Shown: positions 7,999 to 16,999, counted from the first letter of the stretch. The stretch: DNA of 64,000 bases from Actinopolymorpha sp. NPDC004070 (GCF_040610475.1 NZ_JBEXMJ010000011.1:1-64000); one strand, 5' to 3'. Numbers and translations: made by a program. The notes: generated by a model from the letters alone, not told the origin.

Positions 7999-9522
7999 TC
8001 AGTACGCGCCGTTGCGGCTGAGCACCGCGCCGACCGTCTTCGCGAGGATCACCAGGTCGGCCGACAGCGACCAGTTCTCGACGTAGTAGAGGTCGAGGCG
8101 CACCGAGTCGTCCCAGGAAAGGTTGGACCGGCCGGAGACCTGCCACAGGCCGGTGATGCCGGGCCGGACGAGCAGCCGGCGGCGTACGTCCTCGGCGTAG
8201 GCGTCGACCTCCGCCGGCAGCGGCGGCCGCGGGCCGACCAGGCTCATCTCTCCGCGGAGCACGTTGAACAGCTGCGGGACCTCGTCCAGCGACAGCTTCC
8301 GGATCACCCGGCCCACCCGGGTGATGCGCGGGTCGTTACGGATCTTGAACAGCACCCCGTCGTGCTCGTTGGCCGCGCGGAGCTCCGCCAGCCGCTGCTC
8401 GGCGTCGACCACCATCGAGCGGAACTTGAAGCAGGTGAACTCGTTGCCGTGGACGCCGACCCGGGTCTGGCGCAGGATCACCGGCCCGCCGTCGTCGCAC
8501 TTGATCGCCAGCGCGATCGCGAGCATCACCGGCGCGGCGACGATGGTGATGAGTCCGGCGCCCACCCGGTCGAAGATGTTCTTCACGATGCGGCGCGCGC
8601 CGGTGAACTCCGGCTCCTCCACGTGCAGCAGCGGCAGGCCGGCCACCGGCCGGTGGTGGATGCGCGGGCCGGCGACGTCGGTGAGGCTGGGCACGACCAC
8701 CAGGTCGACCCCGAGGCCCTCCAGCGACCACGACAGCCGGCGCAGCAGCCGTGAGGAGCGGCCGGGCAGCGCGCTGACCACCACGGTGTCGGCGCCGGAA
8801 CGCTCCACGGCGGAGCGGACGTCGTCGAGGTAGCCGTAAATCGGCAGGCCCTCGTCGGCCACCTCGTCGCCCGGGTCCTTGGACAGCCGCGGCAGACAGG
8901 CGCCGACGACGGAGAACCCCATCTTGGGCTCGCGGCGCATCACCTCGAGCAGTTCGGCCACGCCGGCCGGCATGCCGACCAGCAGGACCCGGTGGACCAG
9001 CCGGTCGCGCGCCCGCAGCCGGTGCAGGACCTTGCGGGCGCTGAAGCGTCCGGCCACCAGGAGCACGGCGCCGATGGGGAACGCGAACCCCAGGAAGCCG
9101 CGGGACAGCTCGATCTTGGCGAGGTAGCAGACGATCGCGATCAGCCCGGCGGTGAGGACGCTGGCGCTCAGCACGAGTTTGTACTCGTCCGCGCCGGAGC
9201 CGAACGTACGACCGGAGTAGCCCCCGCGTACCGCCAGGACGGCGATCCACACCACGGCGACCATCACCACGACGGCGGAGTAGGGCACTCCGCTGAGGTT
9301 GGAGCCGCGCCATCCACCGGCGATGTAGGTGGTCGGCTCGCCGAACCGCGAGACGGCGGCGAGCAGCCCCGCGCAGAGGATCAGCACGGTGTCCAGCACC
9401 ATCACCACCGTGGCGAACCACGCCATGCCCCGGGCGGTGGCCCGGCGATCCGGCAGCGGTGCCGTGGTGCCGGGTACGGCCCGGTCCGTGAGCGTTTCGT
9501 CGAGTTGCTTCAGCGTCACCAT
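7999..9522 (-). CDS. Polyprenyl-phosphate sugar phosphotransferase (exopolysaccharide initiation)
   Basis: About 507 residues. The N-terminal half has four or five membrane helices and a soluble nucleotide-binding-like region. The C-terminal half is the bacterial sugar-transferase domain: ILRQTRVGVHGNEFTCFKFRSM, DEVPQLFNVLRGEMSLVGPRP, and RPGITGLWQVSGRS. It would transfer hexose-1-phosphate from a UDP-sugar to undecaprenyl phosphate, the first step of surface-polymer synthesis. Which sugar is unknown. ATG 9522 is preferred over the upstream GTG/ATG codons because GGGGGGAC lies upstream and the family N-terminus fits. Confidence 0.9.
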   Translation of the reverse strand: MVTLKQLDETLTDRAVPGTTAPLPDRRATARGMAWFATVVMVLDTVLILCAGLLAAVSRFGEPTTYIAGGWRGSNLSGVPYSAVVVMVAVVWIAVLAVRGGYSGRTFGSGADEYKLVLSASVLTAGLIAIVCYLAKIELSRGFLGFAFPIGAVLLVAGRFSARKVLHRLRARDRLVHRVLLVGMPAGVAELLEVMRREPKMGFSVVGACLPRLSKDPGDEVADEGLPIYGYLDDVRSAVERSGADTVVVSALPGRSSRLLRRLSWSLEGLGVDLVVVPSLTDVAGPRIHHRPVAGLPLLHVEEPEFTGARRIVKNIFDRVGAGLITIVAAPVMLAIALAIKCDDGGPVILRQTRVGVHGNEFTCFKFRSMVVDAEQRLAELRAANEHDGVLFKIRNDPRITRVGRVIRKLSLDEVPQLFNVLRGEMSLVGPRPPLPAEVDAYAEDVRRRLLVRPGITGLWQVSGRSNLSWDDSVRLDLYYVENWSLSADLVILAKTVGAVLSRNGAY

Positions 9523-9712
9523 GTGTTTGTCGTCCGTCCCCCCGAGCGTCTTCTGCGTATTACGTACCACGGGGCTGATTGGTTGCCGGCGAATCGGCGC
9601 AACCGCGGGGACATCATGACAGGCCACTCATATCGCCCGACCCGAAATACCCGTCCTCACCGTAGTCCCCCAGGCAATACCATTCGACATCAGATCGGGT
9701 AAGGGGAACGAA
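9523..9712. promoter_or_regulatory. Divergent promoter region
   Basis: A relatively AT-rich 190 bp between the sugar phosphotransferase (9522) and the UXS gene (9713). TACCAT at 9679-9684 is a plausible -10 for the rightward gene, and AAGGGGA (9701-9707) is its ribosome-binding site. No operator is recognised. Confidence 0.4.
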
Positions 9713-10681
9713 TTGCGACAAGTCGGGTATCCGAGCACGAAGCGCAGGGCCGTGGTCACCGGCGGTGCCGGCTTCCTCGGCAGCCACCTGTGCGAAAGGC
9801 TGCTGGCCGACGGCTACGAGGTCGTCTGCCTGGACAACTTCCTCACCGGACGACCGGAAAATGTCGCACACCTTCTGCCCCACCAGGCGTTCCGGCTACT
9901 GCGGTGCGACGTGACCGACTACATCCACGTCGGCGGGCCGGTCGACCTGGTGCTCCACTTCGCATCCCCCGCCTCGCCGATCGACTACCTCCAGCTCCCG
10001 ATCCAGACGCTGAAGGTCGGCTCGGTCGGCACCCTGCACGCACTCGGCCTGGCCAGGGACAAGGGCGCGCGCTTCGTCCTCGCCTCCACCTCCGAGGTGT
10101 ACGGCGACCCGCTGGTCCACCCGCAGGAGGAGGAGTACTGGGGGAACGTCAACCCCGTCGGGCCACGCGGGGTCTACGACGAGGCGAAGCGGTTCGCCGA
10201 GGCGCTCACGATGGCCTACCGCTCCGCCCACGGGCTGGACGCCGCGGTCGTACGCCTCTTCAACACGTTCGGGCCCAGGCTGCGGCCCGGTGACGGCCGG
10301 GCCATCCCGACGTTCGTCCGCCAGGCACTGAAGGGCCAGCCGCTCACCATCGCCGGAGACGGCTCACAGACCCGTTCGATCTGCTACGTCGACGACACGG
10401 TGGAGGGCATCCTCGCGATGGCCCACACCGACCACCCGGGCCCGGTCAACCTGGGCAACCCCCACGAACTGTCCGTGCTCGACCTCGCCCGGTGGATCCG
10501 CGACCTCACCGGGTCGGACTCCGAGCTCGCGTTCGTTCCCCGCCCGCAGGACGATCCACGCGTGCGCCAGCCGGACATCTCCCGCGCCCGCGACCTCCTC
10601 GGCTGGGAGCCGAAGGTCCCGGTCGAGGACGGCCTCCGCATGACCATCGAGTGGTTCCGGGCCCACCCCGAGCTGGTCTGA
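9713..10681 (+). CDS. UDP-glucuronate decarboxylase (UXS-like SDR)
   Basis: 322 residues of the extended SDR family. The NAD-binding motif is [38 protein letters not shown] carries the A-S-P-A-S-P signature of UDP-xylose synthases. Catalysis uses S/T (ASTSEVYGD) and the Y-x-x-x-K of YDEAKR. The product would be UDP-xylose made from UDP-glucuronate. Because related 4,6-dehydratases share the fold, the precise reaction is inferred from the ASPASP motif. The TTG at 9713 is used, since AAGGGGA lies 5 nt upstream and no better start exists. Confidence 0.87.
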   Translation: MRQVGYPSTKRRAVVTGGAGFLGSHLCERLLADGYEVVCLDNFLTGRPENVAHLLPHQAFRLLRCDVTDYIHVGGPVDLVLHFASPASPIDYLQLPIQTLKVGSVGTLHALGLARDKGARFVLASTSEVYGDPLVHPQEEEYWGNVNPVGPRGVYDEAKRFAEALTMAYRSAHGLDAAVVRLFNTFGPRLRPGDGRAIPTFVRQALKGQPLTIAGDGSQTRSICYVDDTVEGILAMAHTDHPGPVNLGNPHELSVLDLARWIRDLTGSDSELAFVPRPQDDPRVRQPDISRARDLLGWEPKVPVEDGLRMTIEWFRAHPELV

Positions 10682-10707
10682 CCTCGACCCGCACTGCCGG
10701 AGACGCC

Positions 10708-10766
10708 TCGCGGGGCGCCCCGGAACCCGGTGGGCGGTGACCCGCCGGGAAAGGGACGCCCCGCGA
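10708..10766. terminator. Bidirectional terminator hairpin
   Basis: TCGCGGGGCG (10708-10717) and CGCCCCGCGA (10757-10766) form a perfect 10-bp stem. The GC-rich loop can itself fold. It lies between the convergent UXS and DUF1416 genes. Confidence 0.65.
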
Positions 10767-10819
10767 GGGCGTGCTGCGTACTCTGTTCGGTTTCTGCGTT
10801 CGGCGTTGTCGCGCCGGAC

Positions 10820-11140
10820 TCAGGCCGGGGTGAGCGCGAGCTCGACCTCGGCGATCTTGCCGAGCTCTGCCTCCACCGAACCCTCCGCCGTGGCACCGCG
10901 CGGCGCGAGCGCCCGCACCGTCCAGGTGCCGGGGCCGGCGAAGAAGCGGAACACGCCGTCGGCGTCGGTGGGGACCTCGGCGGTGAACTCACCGGACCCG
11001 TCCAGCAGGCGCACGTAGGCGCCCGACACCGGGCCGGCGTCGGCGCGGACGACGCCCTGGATCACTGCTTCCTTGGCCAGGTTGACCCCGGCCAGAGCGG
11101 CGCCGCCGGTGGGCGCGCCGCAGCTGTCGTTGGCACTCAT
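10820..11140 (-). CDS. DUF1416 protein (SseC-like)
   Basis: 106 residues forming a small beta-sandwich (carboxypeptidase-regulatory-like): VIQGVVRADAGPVSGAYVRL, then FTAEVPTDADGVFRFFAGPGTWTVRAL. In mycobacteria the homologue SseC sits beside the sulfurtransferase, as here. The ATG overlaps the sulfurtransferase stop as ATGA, so the genes are translationally coupled. The biochemical role is unknown; an accessory role in sulfur metabolism is inferred only from its constant neighbour. A conserved Cys (SCGAP) is near the N-terminus. Confidence 0.88.
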   Translation of the reverse strand: MSANDSCGAPTGGAALAGVNLAKEAVIQGVVRADAGPVSGAYVRLLDGSGEFTAEVPTDADGVFRFFAGPGTWTVRALAPRGATAEGSVEAELGKIAEVELALTPA

Positions 11141-11988
11141 GAGGCATCTCCAGGCTGGTCACCGAGGGAAACGGGGACACCCACGAGGGAGCCGTACTCG
11201 GTCCAGCTCCCGTCGTAGTTCTTGACGTTCGGCTGCCCGAGGAGCTCGTGCAGCACGAACCAGGTGTGCGAGCTGCGCTCGCCGATCCGGCAGTAGGCGA
11301 TGGTGTCCTTGCCGAAGTCGACGCCGGCCTTGCCGTAGATGTCGCGCAGCTCGTCGTCGGACTTGAACGTGCCGTCCTCGTTGGCCGCCTTGCTCCACGG
11401 CACGTTGACCGCGGTGGGCACGTGGCCGGCCCGCTGGGCGACCTCCTGCGGCAGGTGCGCCGGGGCGAGGAGCTTGCCGGAGTACTCGTCGGGCGAGCGG
11501 ACGTCGACCAGGTTGAGCTGGCCGATGGCGTCCACGACCTCGTCGCGGAACGCGCGGATGGACAGGTCGGGGTCGGAGGCGACGTACTGCGTGGGGGCGT
11601 ACGAGGGCACGTCCTCCACCAGCCCGCGGCTGTCGAGCTCCCACTTCTTGCGGCCGCCGTCGAGCAGCTTGACGTCCTGGTGGCCGTAGAGGCGGAAGTA
11701 CCAGTAGGCGTAGGCGGCGAACCAGTTGTTGTTGCCGCCATAGAGGATCACCGTCTGGTCGTTGCCGACGCCGCGGGACGACAGCAGCTTCTCGAACTGC
11801 TGCTTGTCCACGAAGTCGCGCCGGACCTTGTCCTGCAGGTCCTCACGCCAGTCCAGCTTGATGGCGCCCTTGATGTGGCCCTTGTCGTAGGCGCTGGTGT
11901 CCTCGTCGACCTCGACCAGAACGATGTTGGGGTCGTCCAGATGCTCTTCCACCCATTCGGCGGAGACGAGGACGGAGTCACGGCTCAT
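11137..11988 (-). CDS. Thiosulfate sulfurtransferase (two-domain rhodanese)
   Basis: 283 residues with two rhodanese domains. The inactive N-terminal domain runs from VSAEWVEEHLDDPNIVLVEV. The catalytic domain ends with the active Cys near residue 233 in AYCRIGERSSHTWFVLHELL. It transfers sulfane sulfur from thiosulfate to thiol or cyanide acceptors (CysA/SseA type). ATG 11988 follows GGAGG at a 7-nt spacing. It heads an operon with DUF1416, and a cysteine-rich leader peptide (12163-12225) lies 175 bp upstream on the same strand, suggesting control by cysteine supply. Confidence 0.93.
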   Translation of the reverse strand: MSRDSVLVSAEWVEEHLDDPNIVLVEVDEDTSAYDKGHIKGAIKLDWREDLQDKVRRDFVDKQQFEKLLSSRGVGNDQTVILYGGNNNWFAAYAYWYFRLYGHQDVKLLDGGRKKWELDSRGLVEDVPSYAPTQYVASDPDLSIRAFRDEVVDAIGQLNLVDVRSPDEYSGKLLAPAHLPQEVAQRAGHVPTAVNVPWSKAANEDGTFKSDDELRDIYGKAGVDFGKDTIAYCRIGERSSHTWFVLHELLGQPNVKNYDGSWTEYGSLVGVPVSLGDQPGDAS

Positions 11989-12355
11989 GCGGAAACCTCC
12001 ATGCGAGCGGTTGTGGGACGTTTGCCGCAGAGCGCGGCGGGTCAGCATTCGGGGCGCGGGCCGCCCTGGATCGTCAGGGGGCACTGCGGACGGCGTGAGG
12101 TCCAAACCGGGGTGACTGCTCGGCACGGGGTGCGAGCGACGGAAGGAGCGGACGGCCGTCGGTCAGGAGGCCGGACACAAACAGGTCGAGGTGCGGCAGT
12201 TGTCCACCGCACGGCGCTTGGTCAACAGGGTCCTCCGCAGCACGAGCATCAGCGTACGGACCTGGCCCGACCCTGTCACGGACGTCTCACATGATGGGAA
12301 TGCCGGTCAAGTGGTGAGACGTCGGTCGGCGGTCCCAAGGACGGGCCCCCACTGG
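11989..12355. promoter_or_regulatory. Leader region of the sulfurtransferase operon
   Basis: 367 bp upstream of the sulfurtransferase without a long gene. It contains the cysteine-rich leader ORF (12163-12225) and the GGAGG ribosome-binding site at 11996-12000. I cannot define the attenuator stems by eye. Confidence 0.5.
12163..12225 (-). CDS. Cysteine-rich leader peptide of the sulfurtransferase operon
   Basis: A short ORF from TTG 12225, with GGAGGA 5 nt upstream, encodes MTKRRAVDNCRTSTCLCPAS. Its T-K-R-R-A-V-D-x-C core and terminal C-L-C resemble the small leader peptides found ahead of sulfur-assimilation operons in actinobacteria, where cysteine-poor conditions stall the ribosome and allow downstream expression. 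The frame is open to ATG 12249, giving 28 residues, but the ribosome-binding site supports the shorter form. The distance to the sulfurtransferase start (11988) leaves room for an attenuator. Confidence 0.7.
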   Translation of the reverse strand: MTKRRAVDNCRTSTCLCPAS

Positions 12356-13762
12356 TCAGGCGATGAGCCGGCGCGACCGGAACGGGCCGCGCCGCTCGCC
12401 CCGTGACAGCCGGGTCGCCGACCCCGCCCGGCGTACGGCCTGGCCGTAGATCGCGGCCATCCGCCGGGCGTACTCCGACGGCGAATTATGCCGGGCCCGG
12501 CGCCGCGCCTCCTCCCCCACGTGCGCCCTGCGCACCGGGTTGGTCAGCAGGTCCTCCAGCGCCTCGGCGTACCGCATCGGGTCCGGGCCGGCGAGCACAC
12601 CGGTGCCCGCCAGCGGCCCGGTGGAGTACAGCGCCTCGTCGGCGAGCACCGCCGGCAGCCCGGCCAGCGCCGCCTCCTGGACCACCAGCCCCTGCGTGTC
12701 GGTCAGAGACGGGAACGCGAACACGTCGCTCGCGGCGTACGCGGCGGCCACCTCGGCCGGCGGCAACTGGCCGGTGAGGACCACACGGTCGGCGATACCG
12801 GCCTGTTCCAGCAGCCGCTGCACCCAGCGGGGCTCGTACACCGCGCCGACCAGCACCAGCCGGGCCGCGGGGACGACACCGCGCAGCCGGCCGAACGCGT
12901 CGGTCAGCAGGTCGATGCCCTTCTCGCGGTTGACCCGCCCGACGAAGACCACGACCGGCTCGTCCGGCCCGATGCCGTACCGCCGGCGAAACTCCGGGCC
13001 CGCATCGGCCGGAACGTCGTGCAGGGAAACACCCGTGGGCGCGACGTAGATCCGGTCGTCGTCGATCGGCAGCCGGCACCGGGTGAGAATCGCGGAGGTC
13101 GGTACGAGCACGGCGTCTGCGTCGGCCAGCAGCAGGCCGGTGCCCGCGTCGACCAGGGCGTCGCGGCGCGCGGTGCGGTCGGCGCCGTGCGGCAGCTCCA
13201 GTTTGGGTGAGCCCAGCCGGCGGGCGTAGCAGCGCAGAACTCCCTCGATCACCGGAGTCGGCAGGCGGTACGCGTCGGCGTACGCCCGCAGATCGGTGTG
13301 GTACGTCTGCACCAGCGGCAGGCCGAGCCGGCGCGCGGCGAAGATGCCCAGCAGGCCGACCGGACCGGGCGTGTGCACGTGCACCACGTGCGGCAGCCAG
13401 TGCGCGACCCGCTCCACGTGCCGGCTGCGCGGCCAGGCCGCCAGCCGGAACTGTGCCACCCCGCACGGCAGCGACCGCAGCCGCAGCAGTTCCTCGTCCG
13501 CGGGCTGGTCGGGGTGCCGCGGCACCACCAGCAGGCTCGAGTGGCCGAGTTCGGACATCGCGGCGGTGAGCGACTGCAGCGAGGTCACCACGCCGTCCCG
13601 GCGCGGGAGGTAGGTGTCGGTGAAGTGCGCGACCCGCAGCGTCGGCCTGGCCGTACGGGCCGCGGCGGCCGGATCGAGCGCGATCACCGAGGCGAGGTCA
13701 CCCCGCGCGGACGGACGGCCGCGGCGGAAATGACGTGCCCCGATCATTGGGCGGAGGTCCAT
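12356..13762 (-). CDS. GT4 family glycosyltransferase
   Basis: About 468 residues of GT-B fold. The acceptor domain starts LRVAHFTDTYLPRRDGVVTSLQSL and contains HVVHVHTPGPVGLLGIFAARR. The donor domain has VVFVGRVNREKGIDLLTDAF and the E-x7-E segment FAFPSLTDTQGLVVQEAALAGLPAV. It resembles the mannosyltransferases that build phosphatidylinositol mannosides or related lipoglycans with GDP-mannose, but the donor is not provable from sequence. ATG 13762 is chosen for AAGGAG upstream; the frame is open to 13813. Confidence 0.88.
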   Translation of the reverse strand: MDLRPMIGARHFRRGRPSARGDLASVIALDPAAAARTARPTLRVAHFTDTYLPRRDGVVTSLQSLTAAMSELGHSSLLVVPRHPDQPADEELLRLRSLPCGVAQFRLAAWPRSRHVERVAHWLPHVVHVHTPGPVGLLGIFAARRLGLPLVQTYHTDLRAYADAYRLPTPVIEGVLRCYARRLGSPKLELPHGADRTARRDALVDAGTGLLLADADAVLVPTSAILTRCRLPIDDDRIYVAPTGVSLHDVPADAGPEFRRRYGIGPDEPVVVFVGRVNREKGIDLLTDAFGRLRGVVPAARLVLVGAVYEPRWVQRLLEQAGIADRVVLTGQLPPAEVAAAYAASDVFAFPSLTDTQGLVVQEAALAGLPAVLADEALYSTGPLAGTGVLAGPDPMRYAEALEDLLTNPVRRAHVGEEARRRARHNSPSEYARRMAAIYGQAVRRAGSATRLSRGERRGPFRSRRLIA

Positions 13763-14005
13763 GGACCGGCTCCTTGTGTCGGCCTGCGTGACCCGGACGA
13801 TTCGGGACATCATGACCCAGACCCCACGGCTGCTCCCATCGGGGATCGCCCGGATCCGCCCGACACCCGCTGTTCCACACGCGCGTTCCTACCCGGATGG
13901 AACGCCCGTAGGCGTGGCCTTTCGGCCCGAATCCGGCCCGAACGGAGCAGACACGAAGGGGGCTACGGGAGCGGCGCGGTCAGGACGCAGGCGCGCAGAA
14001 CGCCG

Positions 14006-14335
14006 TCAGACCGAATTCGCGGACGCCGCCCGCTCCACGGCCGCCACCACCTGCGGGCGGCGCGGCACACCGCTCGCCCGGGTGACGACCCGGCCGTCGG
14101 CGGTCAGCACCAGGACGGTCGGCGTGCTCCGGACGTCCAGCCGGCGGACCAGCTCCAGGTGGGACTCCGCGTCGAGTTCGACGTGGGCCACGCCCGGCTC
14201 GGTCTCGGCCACGGCCCGCAGCACGTGCCGGGTCGCCCGGCAGGGCGCGCAGAACGCGGTCGAGAACTGCACGAGGGTCGCCCGGGCGCCGAGCGGGACA
14301 CCCAGCACGCCCGCGTCCAGCCGATCGTCGTCCAC
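14006..14335 (-). CDS. Thioredoxin-like protein
   Basis: 109 residues with a thioredoxin fold: LVQFSTAFCAPCRATRHVL carries the redox pair C29-x-x-C32 (here C-A-P-C instead of C-G-P-C), and a cis-Pro lies in STPTVLVL. It would act as a cytoplasmic dithiol reductant. GTG 14335 has no Shine-Dalgarno site, but TACGCT lies 6 nt upstream, consistent with a leaderless mRNA. A thioredoxin near the sulfurtransferase and glnR is also found in mycobacteria, supporting a role in sulfur or redox metabolism (inference). Confidence 0.85.
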   Translation of the reverse strand: MDDDRLDAGVLGVPLGARATLVQFSTAFCAPCRATRHVLRAVAETEPGVAHVELDAESHLELVRRLDVRSTPTVLVLTADGRVVTRASGVPRRPQVVAAVERAASANSV

Positions 14336-14378
14336 CCGTGCAGCGTACGAGGTTCGCCCGCCGTCGATCAGCTTCGGC

Positions 14379-15155
14379 TCAGCCGTCGATGGTGAGCAGC
14401 GGCCGCTCGCCGGTGGCCTTGATCTCGATCCTGACCACCTCGTTCGCGGGTACGGCGATGCCGCCGCTCCACCGCACGCCGTCGCGGTAGGCGACCCGCC
14501 AGCTTCCGCCGTCCCAGCGCCGCCCGGACCGGTCATACACCGTCAGCGAGCACACCTGGCCCTGCTGCACGCCGTGCAGCACGATGTCGACCCTGGTGCC
14601 CCATGGAACGCCGTTCATCGTGGCCGTCCCGTCGACGGCGAGCGTGGCGTTCGTCCCCGACCAGCGCACCGGCGGCGCGGTCGAGTGACCGGTGGGAGCG
14701 GGGCTCGGGGTGGGCGTGGACCCGGCGACCGGCGGGCCGGACGGGGCAAGCGCCTGCCCGACCGCCCAGCCGCCACCGCCGGCGACCGCCACGGTCACCG
14801 CGGCCGCCGCGAGCGCCACGGCCAGCCGCCGGCGGCGTTCGCGCGCGCGTTCTGCCCGGACCCGCGCCAGCAGCCGCCGCAGACCCAGCTCGTCGGTATC
14901 GGGGGCGGAGCTCGACGAGTCCGCGGACTCCCCGGGCCCCTCCGGCAGTGCTTCACCGACGGTCGCGGCCTCCTCCGCACCGACCAGTCCGAGCAGCGCG
15001 GGCAGGCCGGCCAGGTCGTCGTACGCCGCACGGCACTCGGCACAGTCGGCCAGGTGGGCGTCGACCGCGGCAGCCTCGGCCGCGTCCAGCGCTCCGAGCA
15101 CGTGCGCACCGATCGCGGCGCGCACCTCCGCACAGGTGGGGGCCCTCTCGCTCAC
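14379..15155 (-). CDS. Zinc-binding anti-sigma factor
   Basis: 258 residues. The N-terminal ZAS domain has H34-x3-C38-x2-C41 (HLADCAEC), which binds zinc and the sigma factor. One transmembrane helix (LAVALAAAAVTVAVAGGGGW) follows an acidic linker and a basic stretch. The outer Thr/Pro linker leads to a beta-rich C-terminal domain of the type found in sensor-domain anti-sigmas (WSGTNATLAVDGTATMNGVPWG). GTG 15155 overlaps the sigma-factor stop as GTGA, so the pair is co-translated. It should hold the sigma factor inactive until an envelope or redox signal. Confidence 0.88.
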   Translation of the reverse strand: MSERAPTCAEVRAAIGAHVLGALDAAEAAAVDAHLADCAECRAAYDDLAGLPALLGLVGAEEAATVGEALPEGPGESADSSSSAPDTDELGLRRLLARVRAERARERRRRLAVALAAAAVTVAVAGGGGWAVGQALAPSGPPVAGSTPTPSPAPTGHSTAPPVRWSGTNATLAVDGTATMNGVPWGTRVDIVLHGVQQGQVCSLTVYDRSGRRWDGGSWRVAYRDGVRWSGGIAVPANEVVRIEIKATGERPLLTIDG

Positions 15156-15739
15156 AGCGCCACCTCCGCGGTGAGGCCGCGCTCCTCCAGCAGCAGCCGC
15201 AGCTGGCGCAGGGCGTAGTAGGTGCGGCTCTTGACCGTCCCCGGCGGTACGCCGAGCCGCCGGGACGCCTCGGCGACGGAGTGGCCGCGGTAGTAGACCT
15301 CCACCAGAACCTGCCGGTGGTGCGGCGGGAGCTCGGCCAGCACCTCCATGACCTCCCATGCCACCATCGCCCGGTCGAGGTCCTCCTCGCCGGTGGGTAC
15401 GACGTCCAGCGCCTCCTCGCCCACCTCGGGCGGTCGCGCCCGGCGGGCCCGGTCCCCGTCGAAGACCAGGTTGCGGGCCACCGTCACCAGCCACGCCCGC
15501 GCCGGGCCCCGCGCGGGGTCGAGCGCCTCGGGATGCCGCCAGGCTCGCAGCAGCGTCTCCTGTACGACGTCCTCGGCCCGCTGCCGGTCGCCGCGGACCA
15601 GCCGCAGGACGTAGCCGAACAGAGCTCGCCCGTGCTCGGCGTACAGCCGTCGGACCAGCTCCTCGTCAGCGGTCGCGCCCCTCGGCGCCGCCGCACCCAT
15701 GCCCTGGACACGGCGCGCGGGACGAGGTGGTTCATCCAT
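15152..15739 (-). CDS. ECF RNA polymerase sigma factor
   Basis: 195 residues. Region 2 runs from LFGYVLRLVRGDRQRAEDVVQETLLRAW to ARAWLVTVARNLVFDG, and region 4 from LPPHHRQVLVEVYYRGHSVAEASRRLGVPPGTVKSRTYYAL, with its helix-turn-helix. It directs RNA polymerase to a small regulon and is controlled by the membrane anti-sigma encoded next. The architecture (ZAS partner, two-domain sigma) resembles SigK/SigL-type factors; I do not assign a name. ATG 15739 is used; ATG 15700 is a shorter option. Confidence 0.9.
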   Translation of the reverse strand: MDEPPRPARRVQGMGAAAPRGATADEELVRRLYAEHGRALFGYVLRLVRGDRQRAEDVVQETLLRAWRHPEALDPARGPARAWLVTVARNLVFDGDRARRARPPEVGEEALDVVPTGEEDLDRAMVAWEVMEVLAELPPHHRQVLVEVYYRGHSVAEASRRLGVPPGTVKSRTYYALRQLRLLLEERGLTAEVAL

Positions 15740-15771
15740 CGAGCAACCCAGTCATTGCGGCAGACCCGTCC

Positions 15772-16029
15772 TCAGCCACCAGCGAACGGCGGAAGCAGCT
15801 CGATCCGGGCACCCTCGGCCAGGCGTACGGTCGCCGGGTCGCGGCCGCCCACGGGGTCGCCGTCGACCAGCACCGAGCACATGGCCAGCACCCGCGCGAA
15901 CCTCGGCCGATCGCCGTGCCGTGACCGGGCTTCGGCGAGAACGTCGGCGAGCGTGCCCGCCTGCACCTGTTCCTCGGCCAGCCCGGCAGCCTCTTTCGCG
16001 GCCGCCCAGTAGCGCACCGTCACCGTCAT
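15772..16029 (-). CDS. MoaD/ThiS-family sulfur carrier
   Basis: An 85-residue ubiquitin-fold protein starting [17 protein letters not shown] and ending in LLPPFAGG; the C-terminal Gly-Gly is the site of adenylation and thiocarboxylation. As a MoaD it would be the small subunit of molybdopterin synthase. No MoaE or other moa gene is nearby, so the pathway is uncertain. ATG 16029 or the slightly upstream GTG 16041 may be the start. It is divergent from glnR, with about 100 bp between them. Confidence 0.83.
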   Translation of the reverse strand: MTVTVRYWAAAKEAAGLAEEQVQAGTLADVLAEARSRHGDRPRFARVLAMCSVLVDGDPVGGRDPATVRLAEGARIELLPPFAGG

Positions 16030-16126
16030 CGGGGAAGACACGTGGGATATCCTGCCTGCAACCGGCGGACCTGGGCGACAGCGCCGTCCCGAGTGCCAGG
16101 TCCCCACTGACCAGGGGAGACGTCCG

Positions 16127-16891
16127 GTGAGCACAATCATCCTGCTCACGAACGCCCTTCAGCCGTCGGCGGAGATCGTTCCGGCACTCGGCCTGCTCGC
16201 GCACCACGTGCGCGTCGCACCTGCCGAGGCGAGCGCACTCTTGGACGTAGGCCCGGCTGACGCGGTGCTCGTGGACGCGCGAAGCGACCTGGTGCAGGCC
16301 CGCAGCCTGACCAGAATCATCCGGACCACCGGCATCGGCGTTCCGCTGCTGGTGGTCGTCACCGAGGGCGGCCTGGCCGCCGTGAACGCCGACTGGGGCC
16401 TGGACGACGTCCTGGTCCACAACGCCGGCCCGGCCGAGGTGGACGCCCGGCTGCGGGTGGCGATCGGCAAGCTCGCCCTGCACGCCGCCGAGGACGAGCA
16501 CCCCAACGTCATCCGGCGCGGCGAACTCGTCATCGACGAGGACACCTACACCTCCCGGCTCGCCGGGCGCACGCTCGACCTCACGTTCAAGGAGTTCGAG
16601 CTGGTGAAGTTCCTCGCCCAGCACCCGGGCCGGGTGTTCACCCGGCAGCAACTGCTGCAGGAGGTGTGGGGATACGACTACTTCGGCGGCACCCGCACCG
16701 TCGACGTGCACGTACGCCGGCTGCGCGCCAAGCTCGGCTCGGAGTACGAAGCCCTGATCGGCACGGTCCGCAACGTCGGTTACCGCTTCGTCTCACCGCC
16801 TGTCACCCCCGTGCCCGAGGACGACGACGACTCGTCCGGCTCGTCCCGGGTACCCGACGACGCGCGGTCGCTCACCGGCGAGGCTTCGTAA
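16127..16891 (+). CDS. glnR: Orphan response regulator GlnR (nitrogen regulator)
   Basis: 254 residues. The receiver domain ([28 protein letters not shown] with Asp50, [20 protein letters not shown]) is followed by an OmpR-type winged helix ([37 protein letters not shown] then [15 protein letters not shown]). The sequence closely follows Streptomyces GlnR, which activates glutamine synthetase, ammonium transport and nitrite reductase genes under nitrogen limitation. No histidine kinase is adjacent, as expected for GlnR, which works without classical phosphotransfer. GTG 16127 has GGGGAGA upstream. A strong terminator follows. Confidence 0.94.
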   Translation: MSTIILLTNALQPSAEIVPALGLLAHHVRVAPAEASALLDVGPADAVLVDARSDLVQARSLTRIIRTTGIGVPLLVVVTEGGLAAVNADWGLDDVLVHNAGPAEVDARLRVAIGKLALHAAEDEHPNVIRRGELVIDEDTYTSRLAGRTLDLTFKEFELVKFLAQHPGRVFTRQQLLQEVWGYDYFGGTRTVDVHVRRLRAKLGSEYEALIGTVRNVGYRFVSPPVTPVPEDDDDSSGSSRVPDDARSLTGEAS

Positions 16892-16916
16892 CCGACGCAC
16901 GACCTGACTTCGACAC

Positions 16917-16956
16917 GACAGGTGGCCCGGGCGCAGATCCGCCCGGGCCACCTGTC
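16917..16956. terminator. Bidirectional terminator hairpin after glnR
   Basis: GACAGGTGGCCCGGGCG (16917-16933) and its exact complement (16940-16956) form a perfect 17-bp stem with loop CAGATC. It lies between the convergent glnR and SsuD-like genes. Confidence 0.85.
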
Positions 16957-16966
16957 GTTCGTACGT

Positions 16967-16999
16967 CGGTCGCCCTCCGGTCGCCCTCCGGTCGCCCTC
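16967..16999. repeat. 11-bp tandem repeat on the SsuD-like gene stop
   Basis: CGGTCGCCCTC is repeated three times exactly (16967-16977, 16978-16988, 16989-16999). The stop codon of the minus-strand gene (16998-17000) overlaps the last copy. Confidence 0.88.
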
